Part shown: positions 54,111 to 64,000 of the stretch, piece by piece | How positions within the stretch are numbered: the stretch's first letter is position 1 | How the letters are laid out: every line of letters starts with the position of its first letter | Program-made: the position numbers and the translations under genes | Notes under the pieces: generated by a model | The model's database searches: none | Seen by the model: the letters and a program-made list of their open reading frames with translations, nothing else | Told to the model about the DNA's origin: nothing | NCBI RefSeq assembly: GCF_001411555.2 | Contig: NC_049916.1 | Span: 9,683,295-9,747,294, forward strand | Direction of reading: 5' to 3' | DNA length: 64,000 nt | From: Juglans regia | Lineage: Eukaryota; Streptophyta; Magnoliopsida; Fagales; Juglandaceae

Positions 54111-55690
54111 TTGACACCTTAGCAAATGTAATAATCTCACGGTGGACTCGTTCACAAAGGATAGAAGGGGCAAGCTTCAACTCAGCCCGCCAGCGTACGC
54201 GTTTGGGGTTCCTTCAGAAAAAGCAACTGTGTGCTTCCATGCTGAGGAGGCCTCCACTGCCAGCAACTAGCATCCACCGCCGTCAGTCTGCCACCAGTCC
54301 ACCACCGTGTCCAAAGGCAACCGCTTAGCTCGATTCCTCCCAATTTCTCCTAGCGCTCCATCGCCGATTCCGCCCAGCTCAATTTCTCCCAATTTCGGGC
54401 CACGAGTTATTTGCCCACTACACAAGCGCAATTCCACCGCCCCACTCCACCGGTTGTTCATGGCTAAGTCCAGTGGCTTTGGAGTTGCTAAGGTATTTCT
54501 CCTATTTTACATTATATGCTTTGGTTGTTCATGGCTGAGTAGGTGTTTGATAAAATGTTTGAAAGGCACAATTGTAGCCAACGATAATCATGTTCAAATG
54601 ATTTCTTTTCATCTATTCATCCTCGAATATACTTTGCAGATTAAATACAAATATTAATGCCAAATGATTTAAATACAAATGATAATAAATGAGCTAAAAT
54701 CTTCGTTAGCTGGGGATTAATTGTTTGGCATGCATAACTTTTTGTAGTAGCTCTTTTAATTCCTTATCTTGCACCTTGCATAGGGTTCAGGAATTTGAAA
54801 CCTGGTTTATTTGCTCGAATTATATTGCACCAAAGTTTTCCATCAATTTGTTTTCATATAAATGCGCATCAGTTCATTTAAGTGAAATGGGGCATCACCT
54901 GGTGCTAATTCTACATAAGTGGGGTCCTTGTTTGGGTGATTTCTAAAAGTATCAACCTTTCTTTTCTCATTTGAATTTTGAATGTTTTGTGTTGAAGAAG
55001 ACTACAATGAAGCATCTCTATTGTTTTAGAACATGTGTCTTGGAGAGTAATGAATGCAAAATAGGTATTAAAAAGTGAGAACATGCTAGAAAACTATGTG
55101 TAAGCAGGTTTGAGTTTATTTTATAATCATATTAATGATAAGAACATGTTCTGAACAGCATGTACAACACCTCTGTTTTTCTTGCTATTTTCTACCACTT
55201 TTTGCTGCTTTTGAAAATTCACATTAATGAAAATGTTGAGATTTGTATTTTTACTTATGTTTTCGTATTGGATTTTGTTTTTCAAAACATATAAAATAAT
55301 TTATATAAAATGTTTTTGAGATTTTTCCCAATCACTTCTACATAGACTAGATGCTTGGTTTCTTAGTTTATCCAAACATGTATTTTTATCGAAAAGATGT
55401 ATTTTCTTTTAATCTTTCTTCTACTAAGAATAAAATAAACTCACAACCTGCTTATAAAAAAAAAAAAAAAAAAAAAAGTTATGCTATTCATAAGTTTGCC
55501 CACTACACTTGCATATTAATGGTAAGCTACAATAATTTCTCCATTTGCTCCACTACACTTGCATGGGAATGAGCATTTAGATTCAACGACATAATGTATT
55601 TTGGTGAAAAATAATAACTAATGATTTTATAATCGTGTGGTTTTGTATGGAAGGAACCAATTTATAATCTTGATAGCGATGAACTTAAGG
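54111..55690 (+). other. Leader-like region before the MULE/FAR1 pseudogene
   Basis: From 54150 to 54480 the composition turns GC-rich (gcccgccagcgtacgcgttt, ccaccgccgtcagtctgcca), unlike neighbours, and contains a 116-codon frame (54307-54657) with an internal MAKSSGFGVAKV followed by a gtattt donor-like site. This looks like a 5' leader/first exon of a gene, perhaps that of the following transposase or a captured host exon. The rest is AT-rich, with a 20-bp A run at 55459-55478. No family is recognised. Confidence 0.35.
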
Positions 55691-57930
55691 TTGAATGTGA
55701 TGTGAATGTCGAAGATGAGGTTGATGTCGAAGTTGAAGATGGAGTGAATGTGATTTCCTCTTCGAATAGTAGTCCGTTGGAGCTATTTATTGAAATGGTA
55801 TTTGAGGAAGTCGAAGACGCCCAAGCATTTTATAAGGCATATGCAAGGCGACAACGATTCACAATCCGAACAAATCATACTCGATTGTCAAAAGATGATA
55901 AAACTCTTTGTGCAGTAGACTATGTTTGCACAAGGGAAGGATTTCAACGGAGTTGTCAGAAAGACACGGATTGAATAATCCCTGAACCTGATGAGACAAA
56001 GATTGGATGTAAAGTAATAATGGGAATAAAGAAAGATGGTGAAAAATGGATAGCGAACAAGTTTGTGTTTGGACATAATCATATTTTACTTACACCGAGA
56101 AGTACTAGTTTCCTTTGTGGACATAGGGAGTTACTAAAGTACAAAAAAAACTTATTATGACCTTGAATGAGTCCGGTGTACTGACACAGAAGATAATGTC
56201 GGTGTTGAGTAAAGATTCAGGTGGTGACTTTAATGTCGGTTGTATTGGTAAGGATGTAGAAAATTACATGGGAAGCCAAAGAATAAAAGTATTTGAAGAT
56301 GATGATGCACAAAGGTTATATTCATACTTTCTTGATTGACAACTCAAATAACATGGGTTTGTATTCTCCATACAAGTTGATAATGATGGGTGTATGAGAA
56401 GTTGTTTTTGGGTTGATGCGCGATCAACAGCTGCATACCAATATTTTGGGGATATTGTTACATTTGATGCCACTTACCTGACCAATATTTATAAAATGCC
56501 ATTTGTGCCATTTTTTGGAGTTAATCATCATCATCAGACCATAATATTTGGTTGTGCCTTGTTAGTTAATGAAACGATGGAATCATATACATGGTTATTG
56601 AGAACATGGCAAGAGGCAATGTTTGGGCGTGCCCCTTCAACGATAATTACTGATGATGACAAGGCGATGACTAAGGCAATTGTTGAGGTACTCTCGAATA
56701 CAACTCATAGGTTATGCTTGTGACACATTTTACAGAAGTTTCCCAAATACTTAGCCTATGTATACAACAAATTTTCAGACTTTCAAAAAGATTTTCATCA
56801 TTGCATCCATGAGACAATTAGTACTGATGAATTTGAGTAAGAATGAGCTTTAATTGTGGTGAAGTATGACCTAGGAGAAAATATTTGGCTGCAAAATCTT
56901 TATAGCCGACGGGATAAGTGGGTATCGGCCTACGTGCATTCAACATTCTGTGCTGGTATGTCAATAACTCAGAGGAGTGAAAGCATGAACAAATTTTTTA
57001 AAGATTATGTTTGTTCAAGCACTATGGTTAGTGATTTTGTGCATCAATATGAAAAAGCAATAGATGCACGTTACTTTAAAGAGAAAGAGAAGGATGTGCG
57101 GACAAAATCTATGTTGGCAATAATGAAGACATCTTTTAAAATTGAAGAGGAGGCGGCAATGATCTATACAAGAAAGTCTTTCATGATCTTTCAAGATGAG
57201 TTGTCCAATAGTGTATGGTACCAAGCAAGAAAATTGTACCTGATTGGTGAGGTGAAGACATATGGAGTGACATTTCATGGTAAATAAATACCTCATTACC
57301 ATGTGACTTGGATGGTGATGGAGAACATGCTGCATGTACATGCCATAGGTGGGAGTTTATGAGGATTCTTTGTAGGCATATCTTGTGTGTTTTTGACAAG
57401 AAAGTGAAGTTAAATATATTGCCACAGTATTATGTTCTAGACAGATGGACTATTAATGCTAAGAGTCGACCCATTCCCAACATACCATGTTGTGATGACC
57501 AAGTGAGGCTTGGACAAGATGAGACTACAATGAGAAAAAGCAAGTCAATGATACAACTTTATGACATTGTCGAACTTGCATCACAGTCAGTAGAAAAACA
57601 CAATCACTTCACACTTGCATTGGAGAAGGTTCACAAAGAGTTGCTTGCAATGGAAGAACTTGTAGAATGTTCACGAACAGTGCCGAGTAATGATGATCAA
57701 ATATTAAAAAAAGTCAAGTTCTATCAAACTTTTCACAAACGGTGCAAGATCCTCCACGGGTGCCCACAAAAGGGCGCCCAAAATCTCTGAGAGCGAAGAA
57801 CCCAAAGGAAACACAAACAGCAAAGAAAAGATGTTGTAGCATTTGCAAGAATGAGGGACATTCTAAAAATAATTGTCCTTCAGTGAGGCATAGTAACTTT
57901 GTAGTTATTTGTATTTTATTGGTTTGAAAT
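55690..57930 (+). pseudogene. FAR1/MULE-type transposase, broken
   Basis: In order: a FAR1-type DNA-binding domain (55790-56100: EVEDAQAFYKAYARRQRFTI, VCTREGF, then GCKVIMGIKKDGEKWIANKF and GHNHILL); a linker; the MULE transposase domain (56400-56720: CFWVDARSTAAYQYFGDIVT, FDATYLTNIYKMPFVPFFGV, HHHQTIIFGCALL, ETMESYTWLLRTWQEAMFG, then IITDDDKAM); a downstream domain (56856-57287: ITQRSESMNKFFKDYV); a SWIM zinc finger (57308-57400: ACTCHRWEFMRILCRHIL); and a terminal knuckle (57830-57880: CCSICKNEGHSKNNC). Such proteins are Mutator-like transposases of FAR1 type or host FHY3/FAR1 relatives derived from them. At least five stops interrupt it. The MULE class does not match the hAT termini around it, so it may be nested or host-derived. 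Confidence 0.85.
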
Positions 57931-58838
57931 TGAAGAGAAGCTAATAAAGTTTGTTGTTATTTATGTAGGGATTTTGGGCCCACAACTAACAATATATCGG
58001 AACATTTGGATTGATAGTGAAACTTTTATTATATCTTGTATGTGATTTATTCCCTCTTCTATTCTCTCTTCTCTTTATTTATTCAAATTAAATTGGTGGA
58101 AAAAAAATTCTCTAATATTTATAACTTACTCTTTTTTTGATGGGGTAGGAGGGCGAGGAGAAGCTAAGAATTTTGAGTCAGCTGAGGAGAAGCTAGGGAC
58201 GGTATTCGAGGAAGATGAAGAAAGCTTAATGGAGATATTATTAATTGTAACCATGTTATTTTAGGAGTGTAATTGTTATCCCATGTTCTAGACAATTGCT
58301 AGCCTATGTAATGGAGTTGTTTTCCTTGATCCTTGCTCGGTTGTCTAGATAGAAACAAGAGAACTTGAGTGCATCTCAAAGTTCTAATCCATTTTGTCTC
58401 TTTATTTGCTTTGTGCTTCGTGTCCAATGCAATCCTAATACAAGAATTTGATTTTCTTCGTCTCTTTACATGCTCGGCTGTAGCATTTGCTGCTAATGTA
58501 CTTCTTTTATTCAGTTATAAGAGCAAGTGTCCCAACTGTTGTAAATAAGGTATACATTTGGATGTTGTCTTTGAGCAGATTTCATGTTCTAGACGAGTCT
58601 CATAATTTTCTACTATTAGAAGAAAGTGCATGAACTGATGTAAATAAGGTAGAACATTCATTTTCAAAACATCTTCAATACATTCAATTTGAAAACATTT
58701 TCAAAACAGCACAAACTATCATAGGCGAAAAGTAGTCATTACATTAAAGCGTTAAAAAAAGTACAACGGGTTACATGAGTTGTAGCACTGACTGAGATAC
58801 ATTGTAATTGTTTGGATACATAAAAATTACAACACAAA
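57931..58838 (+). other. Downstream region of the FAR1/MULE pseudogene
   Basis: 58140-58260 reads as a remnant acidic tail exon (gaggagaagctaag occurs twice, at 58156 and 58179). A short inverted word, ctagacaa/ttgtctag, lies at 58290-58350. Otherwise no feature. Confidence 0.4.
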
Positions 58839-58849
58839 TTATAAAAAAA

Positions 58850-59182
58850 AAAACCATGACAAAATTAACAGTTTCAAGATTCCTTTGTACTTCTTCTTCA
58901 TTGCTTTAAATTTGGATTCTTCTATACATAGCCGCTCATGAAGTACCATGTCGTTCCTCCGTTCAGCTAACTCCAACGCCATCTTACAGCAACTGTTTTG
59001 CTCACTTTGAAGATTAATCCACTCAAAAAGCCACATTGTTTATTTGTCTTATAGTTTGGACAATTGAAAAATCTTCTACCAAAACTATTTGTTTTTCTAG
59101 AAATTCGTAGCTTCGCTTGGCAGCCACAATAGCAAAGTGGTCTGTCCAAACTTGACCCAGAATGAGAAACCGAACTCGTCAT
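58850..59182 (-). pseudogene. GRF-type zinc-finger protein, frameshifted
   Basis: Minus-strand ATG at 59182 opens MTSSVSHSGSSLDRPLCYCG, CQAKLRISRKTNSFGRRFFN and CPNYKTNKQCGF, a GRF zinc-ribbon pattern with Cys in C-x-C...C...C spacing. Within the T run after CGF one base appears to be missing. In the next frame the protein continues EWINLQSEQNSCCKMALELA, a charged helix (RRNDMVLHERLCIEESKFKA) and a hydrophobic end (GILKLLILSWFFFL) before a stop at 58839. Small GRF proteins with a coiled coil and C-terminal hydrophobic segment are numerous in plants and often near transposons. Their role is poorly known; GRF ribbons bind nucleic acid in other proteins. The frameshift makes this a pseudogene. 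Confidence 0.7.
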
Positions 59183-59390
59183 GCCCTATCATAAAATTGA
59201 CGCAAGTAAGTAGTAGCTGAAAATGACAAAACTAGCTAGCTACTATGACAAGGCATTTTTAACTCTTGACAATGACAAAGTAGTAAGCTAACCATGCCAT
59301 TTTAATGGCTAATTCCGATTTTAGTGCATCAAGTGTAATAAAGAACAATATAGAGTCTCAGAGTACGGTTATTGATTTAATACAGTTATT

Positions 59391-59947
59391 GTAGGTGTTA
59401 TGGTCTGTGTATTTATGGGTGAAGTTATTGGCCTAAGTTCTTTTGTGACATCTTACCTTTTGGGCTTGGTCATACCAGATGGTCCACCCTTAGGTGCCGC
59501 ATTAGTAGATAGGCTTGATTGTTTTGTTTCAGCATTGCTCATGCCCATCTTTTTCACCACAAAAAAGTTGAAGAATGTGGATGTTTTTGCCATATATGGC
59601 ATTTTCATGAACAAGTTACTGATGAGAAAATAAACAACATGACAAGGAATCTAGACTAGTGCTCCAAGCTAGAGAGTATTCCTTTGATATGCTTAACTAT
59701 ACTAATGTGCAGGTCATCAATGAAGAATGTGCAGGAGTTATATCACCCCTTGTGAAAGCCCTGTATGATCATGGTTTGGAGATTCATTGCTTACAAAAAG
59801 AGAACTATTTTGCACCATAGGCGCAATGAGGAACTGCAGATCCTTGCTTGCATTCACAAGCAGGACAATGTCCAAGCAATTTTCAACCTTCTTTCTGCCT
59901 CTAACCCCACCAAAGATCAAAAACTTATTCAATACATTTATTCATAA
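59391..59947 (+). pseudogene. Fragments of a plant cation/H+ antiporter (CHX family)
   Basis: 59400-59600 reads MGEVIGLSSFVTSYLLGLVI, PDGPPLGAALVDRLDCFVSA and LLMPIFFTTKKLKNVDVFAI, the late transmembrane region of CPA2/CHX antiporters. 59640-59760, in another frame, gives NEECAGVISPLVKALYD, the end of the last membrane segment. 59765-59930, shifted again, gives IAYKKRTILHHRRNEELQIL, then ACIHKQDNVQAIFNLLSASN and PTKD, the beginning of the cytosolic domain. About 150 residues between the first and second pieces are absent. A pyrimidine/AG acceptor-like ttattgtag directly precedes the first piece. A full CHX has about 800 residues; this is a captured, decayed scrap on an element, not a transporter. 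Confidence 0.75.
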
Positions 59948-60340
59948 CTTGTTCAATACAGTTATTCATGTTGATGCTTAATTACAAGAGACCAAAAACT
60001 TATTAGCAATTAGTTATATTATGCCATTTTCAACTGACATTCTGTACAGTGGACTTTTATCAAACACGTAAAGTGCAAAGCAAAAACATCATTTGCATAC
60101 CAGATGAGGAGAGGTGCCGATTCTAATATTTTTTATATACGAATTGCTATTACAACCACAATTTGCCAAGAAAGCAGGAGAGAGTACAAAAACACACCAA
60201 AATCATATATTCCAGGAGACCTAGGGTACGGCATACCAGAGGAAAAAATAATCCAAGAGCCATGACGTCGAGGGGCGTCTCAAGAGGTTAGAGATAGACA
60301 GAGCTTCGAGAGGGACGTCAAGGAGTCAACAGTGTCTCCT
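59948..60340. other. Noncoding spacer
   Basis: No gene or repeat seen until the G-rich stretch at 60265. Confidence 0.35.
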
Positions 60341-60430
60341 GAGAGGGGCGTGCAACTAGTGCGACTCGGCTGTGAGAGGGGCGTGCAACTCGTGCGACTC
60401 GGCTGTGAAAGGGAGTGTGGCTCGGTTGCG
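60341..60430. repeat. 33-bp tandem repeat, two copies plus partial
   Basis: gagaggggcgtgcaact, agtgcgactcggctgt, occurs at 60341-60373 and again, with one change, at 60374-60406. A diverged third (gaaagggagtgtggctcgg) follows. It lies in a GC-rich minus-strand leader-like stretch (60260-60540) containing an 85-codon frame that is Ser/Leu/Thr-rich because of the repeat. Confidence 0.75.
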
Positions 60431-61375
60431 AGAGGGTGTGCGACGGAGGTGAGAGGGTGGTCAAGGCAAACTAGAGAGGAAGATGCGAAATGTTTAGGGA
60501 TAGAAAGGTGAAGGAAAACCAGAGGGCTGTTATCCATGTTTCATCCATATAACCGCCTACATGTCACCACCTGACTGGTGGGCTGTTATCTCCAAATAAA
60601 CAGCCCGACCAGTCTACAGGTTTTCTCAAACACAATATATCCCCTTGGATTTTATATATAATTTTGTAAATATAAAAAATTCCGCCCCAAAAAAATTTAT
60701 AATCTCCATATACTCTCCAAAATCTTCTAACATTTCAATATACCTAAAAATGCCTCTATCTGGTTTTTTTTCTTATAGTCCCAAAATTCTGTTTAATTTC
60801 TATATATTATTTATTTTCAAGGATGTGGCCTATTCAAATTAAACTTAAAACTAAGTATAGGAGAAATAATAAACTTATTAATATGGATTCCAAAGTTTTT
60901 TGTTATACAATATTGAGCTTCTTAATATGGAATCCAAAGTGAAAATACAAGAAACGTTACTTAAGGTCAATGATCTATACGAAAAATAGTTGTGAGATTT
61001 TATCCTCTAGACTTCATTGAGAAAGAAAAGAATCTATTTAAACTTTCAATTATAACATTATATGTTTAATGTGATACGAAAATATCTAGATTTTGCATGA
61101 AATCTGATAAAGTAGCCTACATACTAGAATAAAAGATGACATTCTAAAAGATCTCTTAATAGTTTATACGAAGAAAATAAATTCTAAATATTTCATTACA
61201 AAAATAATAATGGATGAATATTATTCCATGAAACATTATCACCATAATCCGAAACATGTATTAAGTTGTGTTTTTATAATTTTATTTCTACATGTACGTG
61301 GCAAATTACCAAGATATACTTTTATATGTAGTTATGTTTTTATGATTTTTCAATCTCTTTTTAATTAACATAAGA
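60431..61375. other. AT-rich noncoding DNA
   Basis: Only small direct repeats (aatatggattccaaagt at 60879 and aatatggaatccaaagt at 60924). No coding signal. Confidence 0.4.
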
Positions 61376-61384
61376 GAAATGATG

Positions 61385-61545
61385 TTGGCAGTCCTAGGAT
61401 GTGCAAGCCCCGCACACTCATTTTGAAAAAAAAGTAGGTAAATCTATGACTCACATGAAAAAATTATTTTTTAATAATAGACCTCATTCTTTTTTCAAAG
61501 TGAGTGTGTAGTACTTGCACACCCTACAACTATATCTATTATTAC
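61385..61545. mobile_element. MITE, same family as at 34.5 kb
   Basis: Left arm cctaggatgtgcaagccccg then cacactcattttgaaaaaa; the reverse complement of the right arm reads gtagggtgtgcaagtactac then acactcactttgaaaaaa. The arms are about 40 bp. It lies less than 70 bp inside the right end of the large hAT-like element. Confidence 0.75.
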
Positions 61546-61691
61546 TCTTTACATAAATGTATCACATAGTAAAAAGGCTAGCCTCCCACAACAATTGTTG
61601 TTTCCGCCACTGATTCTTAGAGCACCCATTGATTAGGAATTGCCCTTACGTGGACTTTTTAACTTTTCTGAATTTATTTACAACAGTGTTG

Positions 61692-64000
61692 TAACGCTCC
61701 GTTCCCGGAGGTCCGAAAAGTTAACTCTTGTAACCTAAATCCAAATTCCATAACATATTTAAATACTCCAATATTCCCAAAAAGTACAAATCCCTTTATT
61801 CAAACAAAAAAATATATATGTTCCTCTACCAGGACACCAAATAAATACCTCAATGAGATAATCTAAAAACTCCATAAACATTTAGAAATATTTAGGACTC
61901 CAAATATCAAATAACTAAAACCATAAACCTACTAAAAAAAAAAACTCTCCAATAAACTTGTACCCTCAGGCACTTATTCAACTACGATCATCGCACCTTA
62001 CTCTTGTTCTCCAGCTGAACCATCCAAATTATCTGAAAAAATATTTGGAGATAAGGGGTGAGTTTATCAACAACTCAGTCAGCAGAGAACATATACTAGT
62101 GTGTAAATATGAGCATTTACAGAGAGCATAATGCAGAACAAAACATTTTCATTTTCAGAATGCGGAAGCAGAACGTGTTATCAAAATATCAGAGCGAAGA
62201 TTTAGAAATAATTTCATTCAAAAATATCCTTTGGCATAGCATAAATGACGATGATCATCATCAGAATATCATATCAAAATAGAAGCCATGTATAACCCCC
62301 GTGGTAGGGTCGTGCATCTGCGGATAGCCAAGCAGAACATAAATCACTCTGTCACCAAGGTGTGCACTCAAAACAAAGACCACTACTATAACCCATGGCA
62401 GGGCTGTATCCACTATTATAACCTATGGTTGGGCCGTATCCACTATTATTACCCGTGGTTGGGCCGTATCCACTATTATAACCCGTGGCTGGGCCGTATA
62501 CATTATTATAACCCGTGGTTAGGCTGTATCCACTATTATTACCCGTGGTTGGGCCGTATCCACTATTGTAACCCGTGGTTGGGCCGTATCCACTATTATC
62601 ACCTGTGGCATGGCCGTAACTGAATAGAACGGAAACAGAATCAAATTCAGAATCAGAAAGTCATGCCAAAGGTTTTCAGAAATCACATTTTATCCAAACA
62701 GAGTACTGATCAAAATCATATCATCTTCGTAATCAAAGCAGATCTAAAGCATATTTACATAATTATGCACAAATTTTCATATTCGCTCTTTTTGCATAGG
62801 TCATTAATAGAATGTAAAAAACAAGTTCATGTCTACACCAGTTATGACAAAAATGTTTTCTCTTTCATCAGAGTTCAATGAGTAATGACGAACAAATAAC
62901 TGATGTTATTTTCACATTTCTTTTCAAAACACATAATGCACATTTTCATAAATCAACCTCAGGTCGTTTTTATTTTATACAAAGTCTAACCCCGCTTACC
63001 TGAACTTCTTAGCTTCTTCAGAATTTTCCTAAAAAAATGTCGAACAATAATTGTCACCTATAAAATAATAACGTAATACTCGTAAATTTTCAATTAATCA
63101 CGTATTTCGATATTTAATCCTAAGCTTCTAAAATAACCTATTTAATTCCTCAAGACCTAAAATTTCATAACCTAAAATTATAAATCATCACTTTCTAAAA
63201 TCATCAATATTGATTTAATAACTTTGACTAAAACATCTAAAAGTCTGACCTATTTATTAATGAAAACAAACTATAAAGTTTAATACTAGATAATATAATT
63301 ATCTCAAAATATTTTAAAAATAAACCATAACTATTTTTAAATAGACTAAATCATATATAAAGTGTAAAAACAACATCACACCAATATTGTTTGTTCAAAT
63401 CTAACTGTAAAAAAAAAAGAACTTTAATACCATTAGGTTTCATTTAAAGACAAACTATAATTCCATATCTAAATAATATGTAGTAAAGGGTATTAAAGTA
63501 ATTTCCTTCCATTCTTTGAAAACCAATCAAAACGGCAAAACCTGCGTAAAACACAAAACGTGCATGGTAGGGCTTACCCAAGGAGGAAATTCACGCTGTA
63601 GCGTGCTATGTAGTGGTGGTGATCTCGGTGGAGCGTTGGAAGAGAGAGAGAGAGACGAGTGAGAGAAAAACCTTGCGTAGAAAAAGAGAGAGAGAACGGA
63701 ATAACGGCGAGGAGGCCGTGACACTCTGTGAGCTTACCAGTAGGGACGCGGTGTGACAGGAGTGGCGTGGAGTGACTGTTGGAGTTTTCTGTGCCAATGG
63801 GAACGACGTGGAGGCGTTGGCACTGTGTGTGGTGGCTTTGAATGAGAAGGGCACCAGCTGAGCGTTGCTCTATTTTCGGGGGCTAAAACAGGGGAGTTTT
63901 CAGTTCACTATGTAGGTGGCTGTCCTCGGCAATATGGAGGTGGTGCAATGGTGTACGGCAGAGGAGCGAAGCTCCAGTGATGGTCAAGTGGAGGTGGCGC
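61692..64000. other. LTR-like noncoding element, incomplete at window edge
   Basis: It begins tgtaacgctccgttcccgga, the TGTAACGCCCC-type terminus common to plant LTR-type repeats. It continues through ggggtgagtttatcaacaac followed by tcagtcagcagagaac, a stretch I associate with noncoding LTR/LARD-like repeats in several plants, the 30-bp minisatellite, and a GA-rich, CpG-containing end (gagagagagagacgagtgag at 63641). The far end lies beyond the window. An 82-codon minus frame at 63606 is composition-driven. Confidence 0.45.
62380..62619. repeat. 30-bp minisatellite, eight copies
   Basis: Exactly 240 bp of a 30-bp unit, ccactattataacccgtggt then tgggccgtat, with one to four changes per copy and more at the edges. 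Because 30 is a multiple of three, a frame stays open and reads HYYNPWLGRI repeatedly in the plus direction (within 62288-62623). There are no spacers. Confidence 0.9.

Larger units (their letters stand above)
48004..61612. mobile_element. Large hAT-like element, 13.6 kb, with perfect 8-bp TSD
   Basis: Left terminus cagtggcggacccacg (48004) and right terminus ...tttccgccactg (61612) form a perfect 10-bp terminal inverted repeat, cagtggcgga. Both are flanked by the identical 8-bp direct repeat ATTCTTAG (47996-48003 and 61613-61620). These are hAT signatures. Just inside, the left has gcccccc and the right, reverse-complemented, has gggaggc, as in related elements. The interior holds a LINE (48123-54097), a FAR1/MULE-like transposase pseudogene, a GRF zinc-finger pseudogene, CHX antiporter fragments and a MITE. 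Without the LINE the element would be about 7.6 kb. No hAT transposase was recognised inside, so it would be nonautonomous. Confidence 0.75.

Noticed and set aside
62380..62619. Possible CRISPR array (30-bp repeats)
   Set aside because: The repeats are contiguous without spacers, and this is eukaryotic DNA; it is a minisatellite.
42121..64000. Pairing of the tgtaacaccccgta (42121) and tgtaacgctccg (61692) starts as two LTRs of one element
   Set aside because: The sequences diverge immediately after the first ~12 bases; these are independent LTR-like starts.
1..64000. tRNA, rRNA, riboswitch or bacterial-type regulatory sites
   Set aside because: None with a credible structure was found by eye; the content is plant nuclear repeat DNA. 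A tRNAscan run could still reveal a degenerate tRNA-derived SINE.

Overview
This window is nuclear DNA from a flowering plant. It is AT-rich and packed with decayed transposable elements, and I see no intact host gene. The evidence for a plant is the mix of families: Ty1/copia, Athila-type and Tat-type Ty3/gypsy elements, an L1-type LINE carrying an RNase H domain, a CACTA element, hAT elements, a FAR1/MULE transposase, a caulimovirid-type endogenous pararetrovirus, and a fragment of a plant CHX cation/H+ antiporter. Some short inverted-repeat families look like ones I associate with woody eudicots (perhaps Fagales), but that is only an impression.

Layout. 0.1-0.7 kb: gag remnant of a gypsy element (minus), then a tandemly duplicated low-complexity stretch. 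1.9-7.4 kb: a copia element with both LTRs, a primer-binding site and a diverged target-site duplication; its gag-pol is broken. 7.4-10.4 kb: four small DNA transposons, two with exact 8-bp target duplications. 10.9-23.7 kb: an Athila-like gypsy element whose reverse-transcriptase region was invaded by a second copia element (15.56-19.8 kb); a later deletion removed the 3' end of the copia and the adjacent gypsy sequence. 23.7-29.2 kb: a minisatellite, then a minus-strand Tat-type gypsy element lacking the catalytic part of its reverse transcriptase. 29.2-34.8 kb: noncoding repeats and possible small exon fragments. 34.86-39.8 kb: a minus-strand endogenous pararetrovirus fragment bounded by TA repeats. 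39.9-42.1 kb: AT- and pyrimidine-rich DNA with a 190-bp triple tandem repeat. 42.6-44.9 kb: a CACTA deletion derivative with arrays of a TTCGAA-centred palindrome at both ends. 44.9-48.0 kb: noncoding.

48.0-61.6 kb is the most striking unit. hAT-like ends and a perfect 8-bp target duplication bracket 13.6 kb of DNA. It contains a nearly full-length LINE (48.1-54.1 kb, with its own target duplication), a broken FAR1/MULE transposase gene, a GRF zinc-finger pseudogene and pieces of a CHX antiporter gene. 61.7-64 kb is the start of a noncoding LTR-like element with a 30-bp x 8 minisatellite; it runs off the window.

The proteins here act in transposition (gag, protease, integrase, reverse transcriptase, RNase H, transposases), and all are interrupted. 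The history reads as layered nesting: gypsy > copia > deletion, and hAT-like element > LINE. All coordinates and similarities are from reading by eye; no database search was run.
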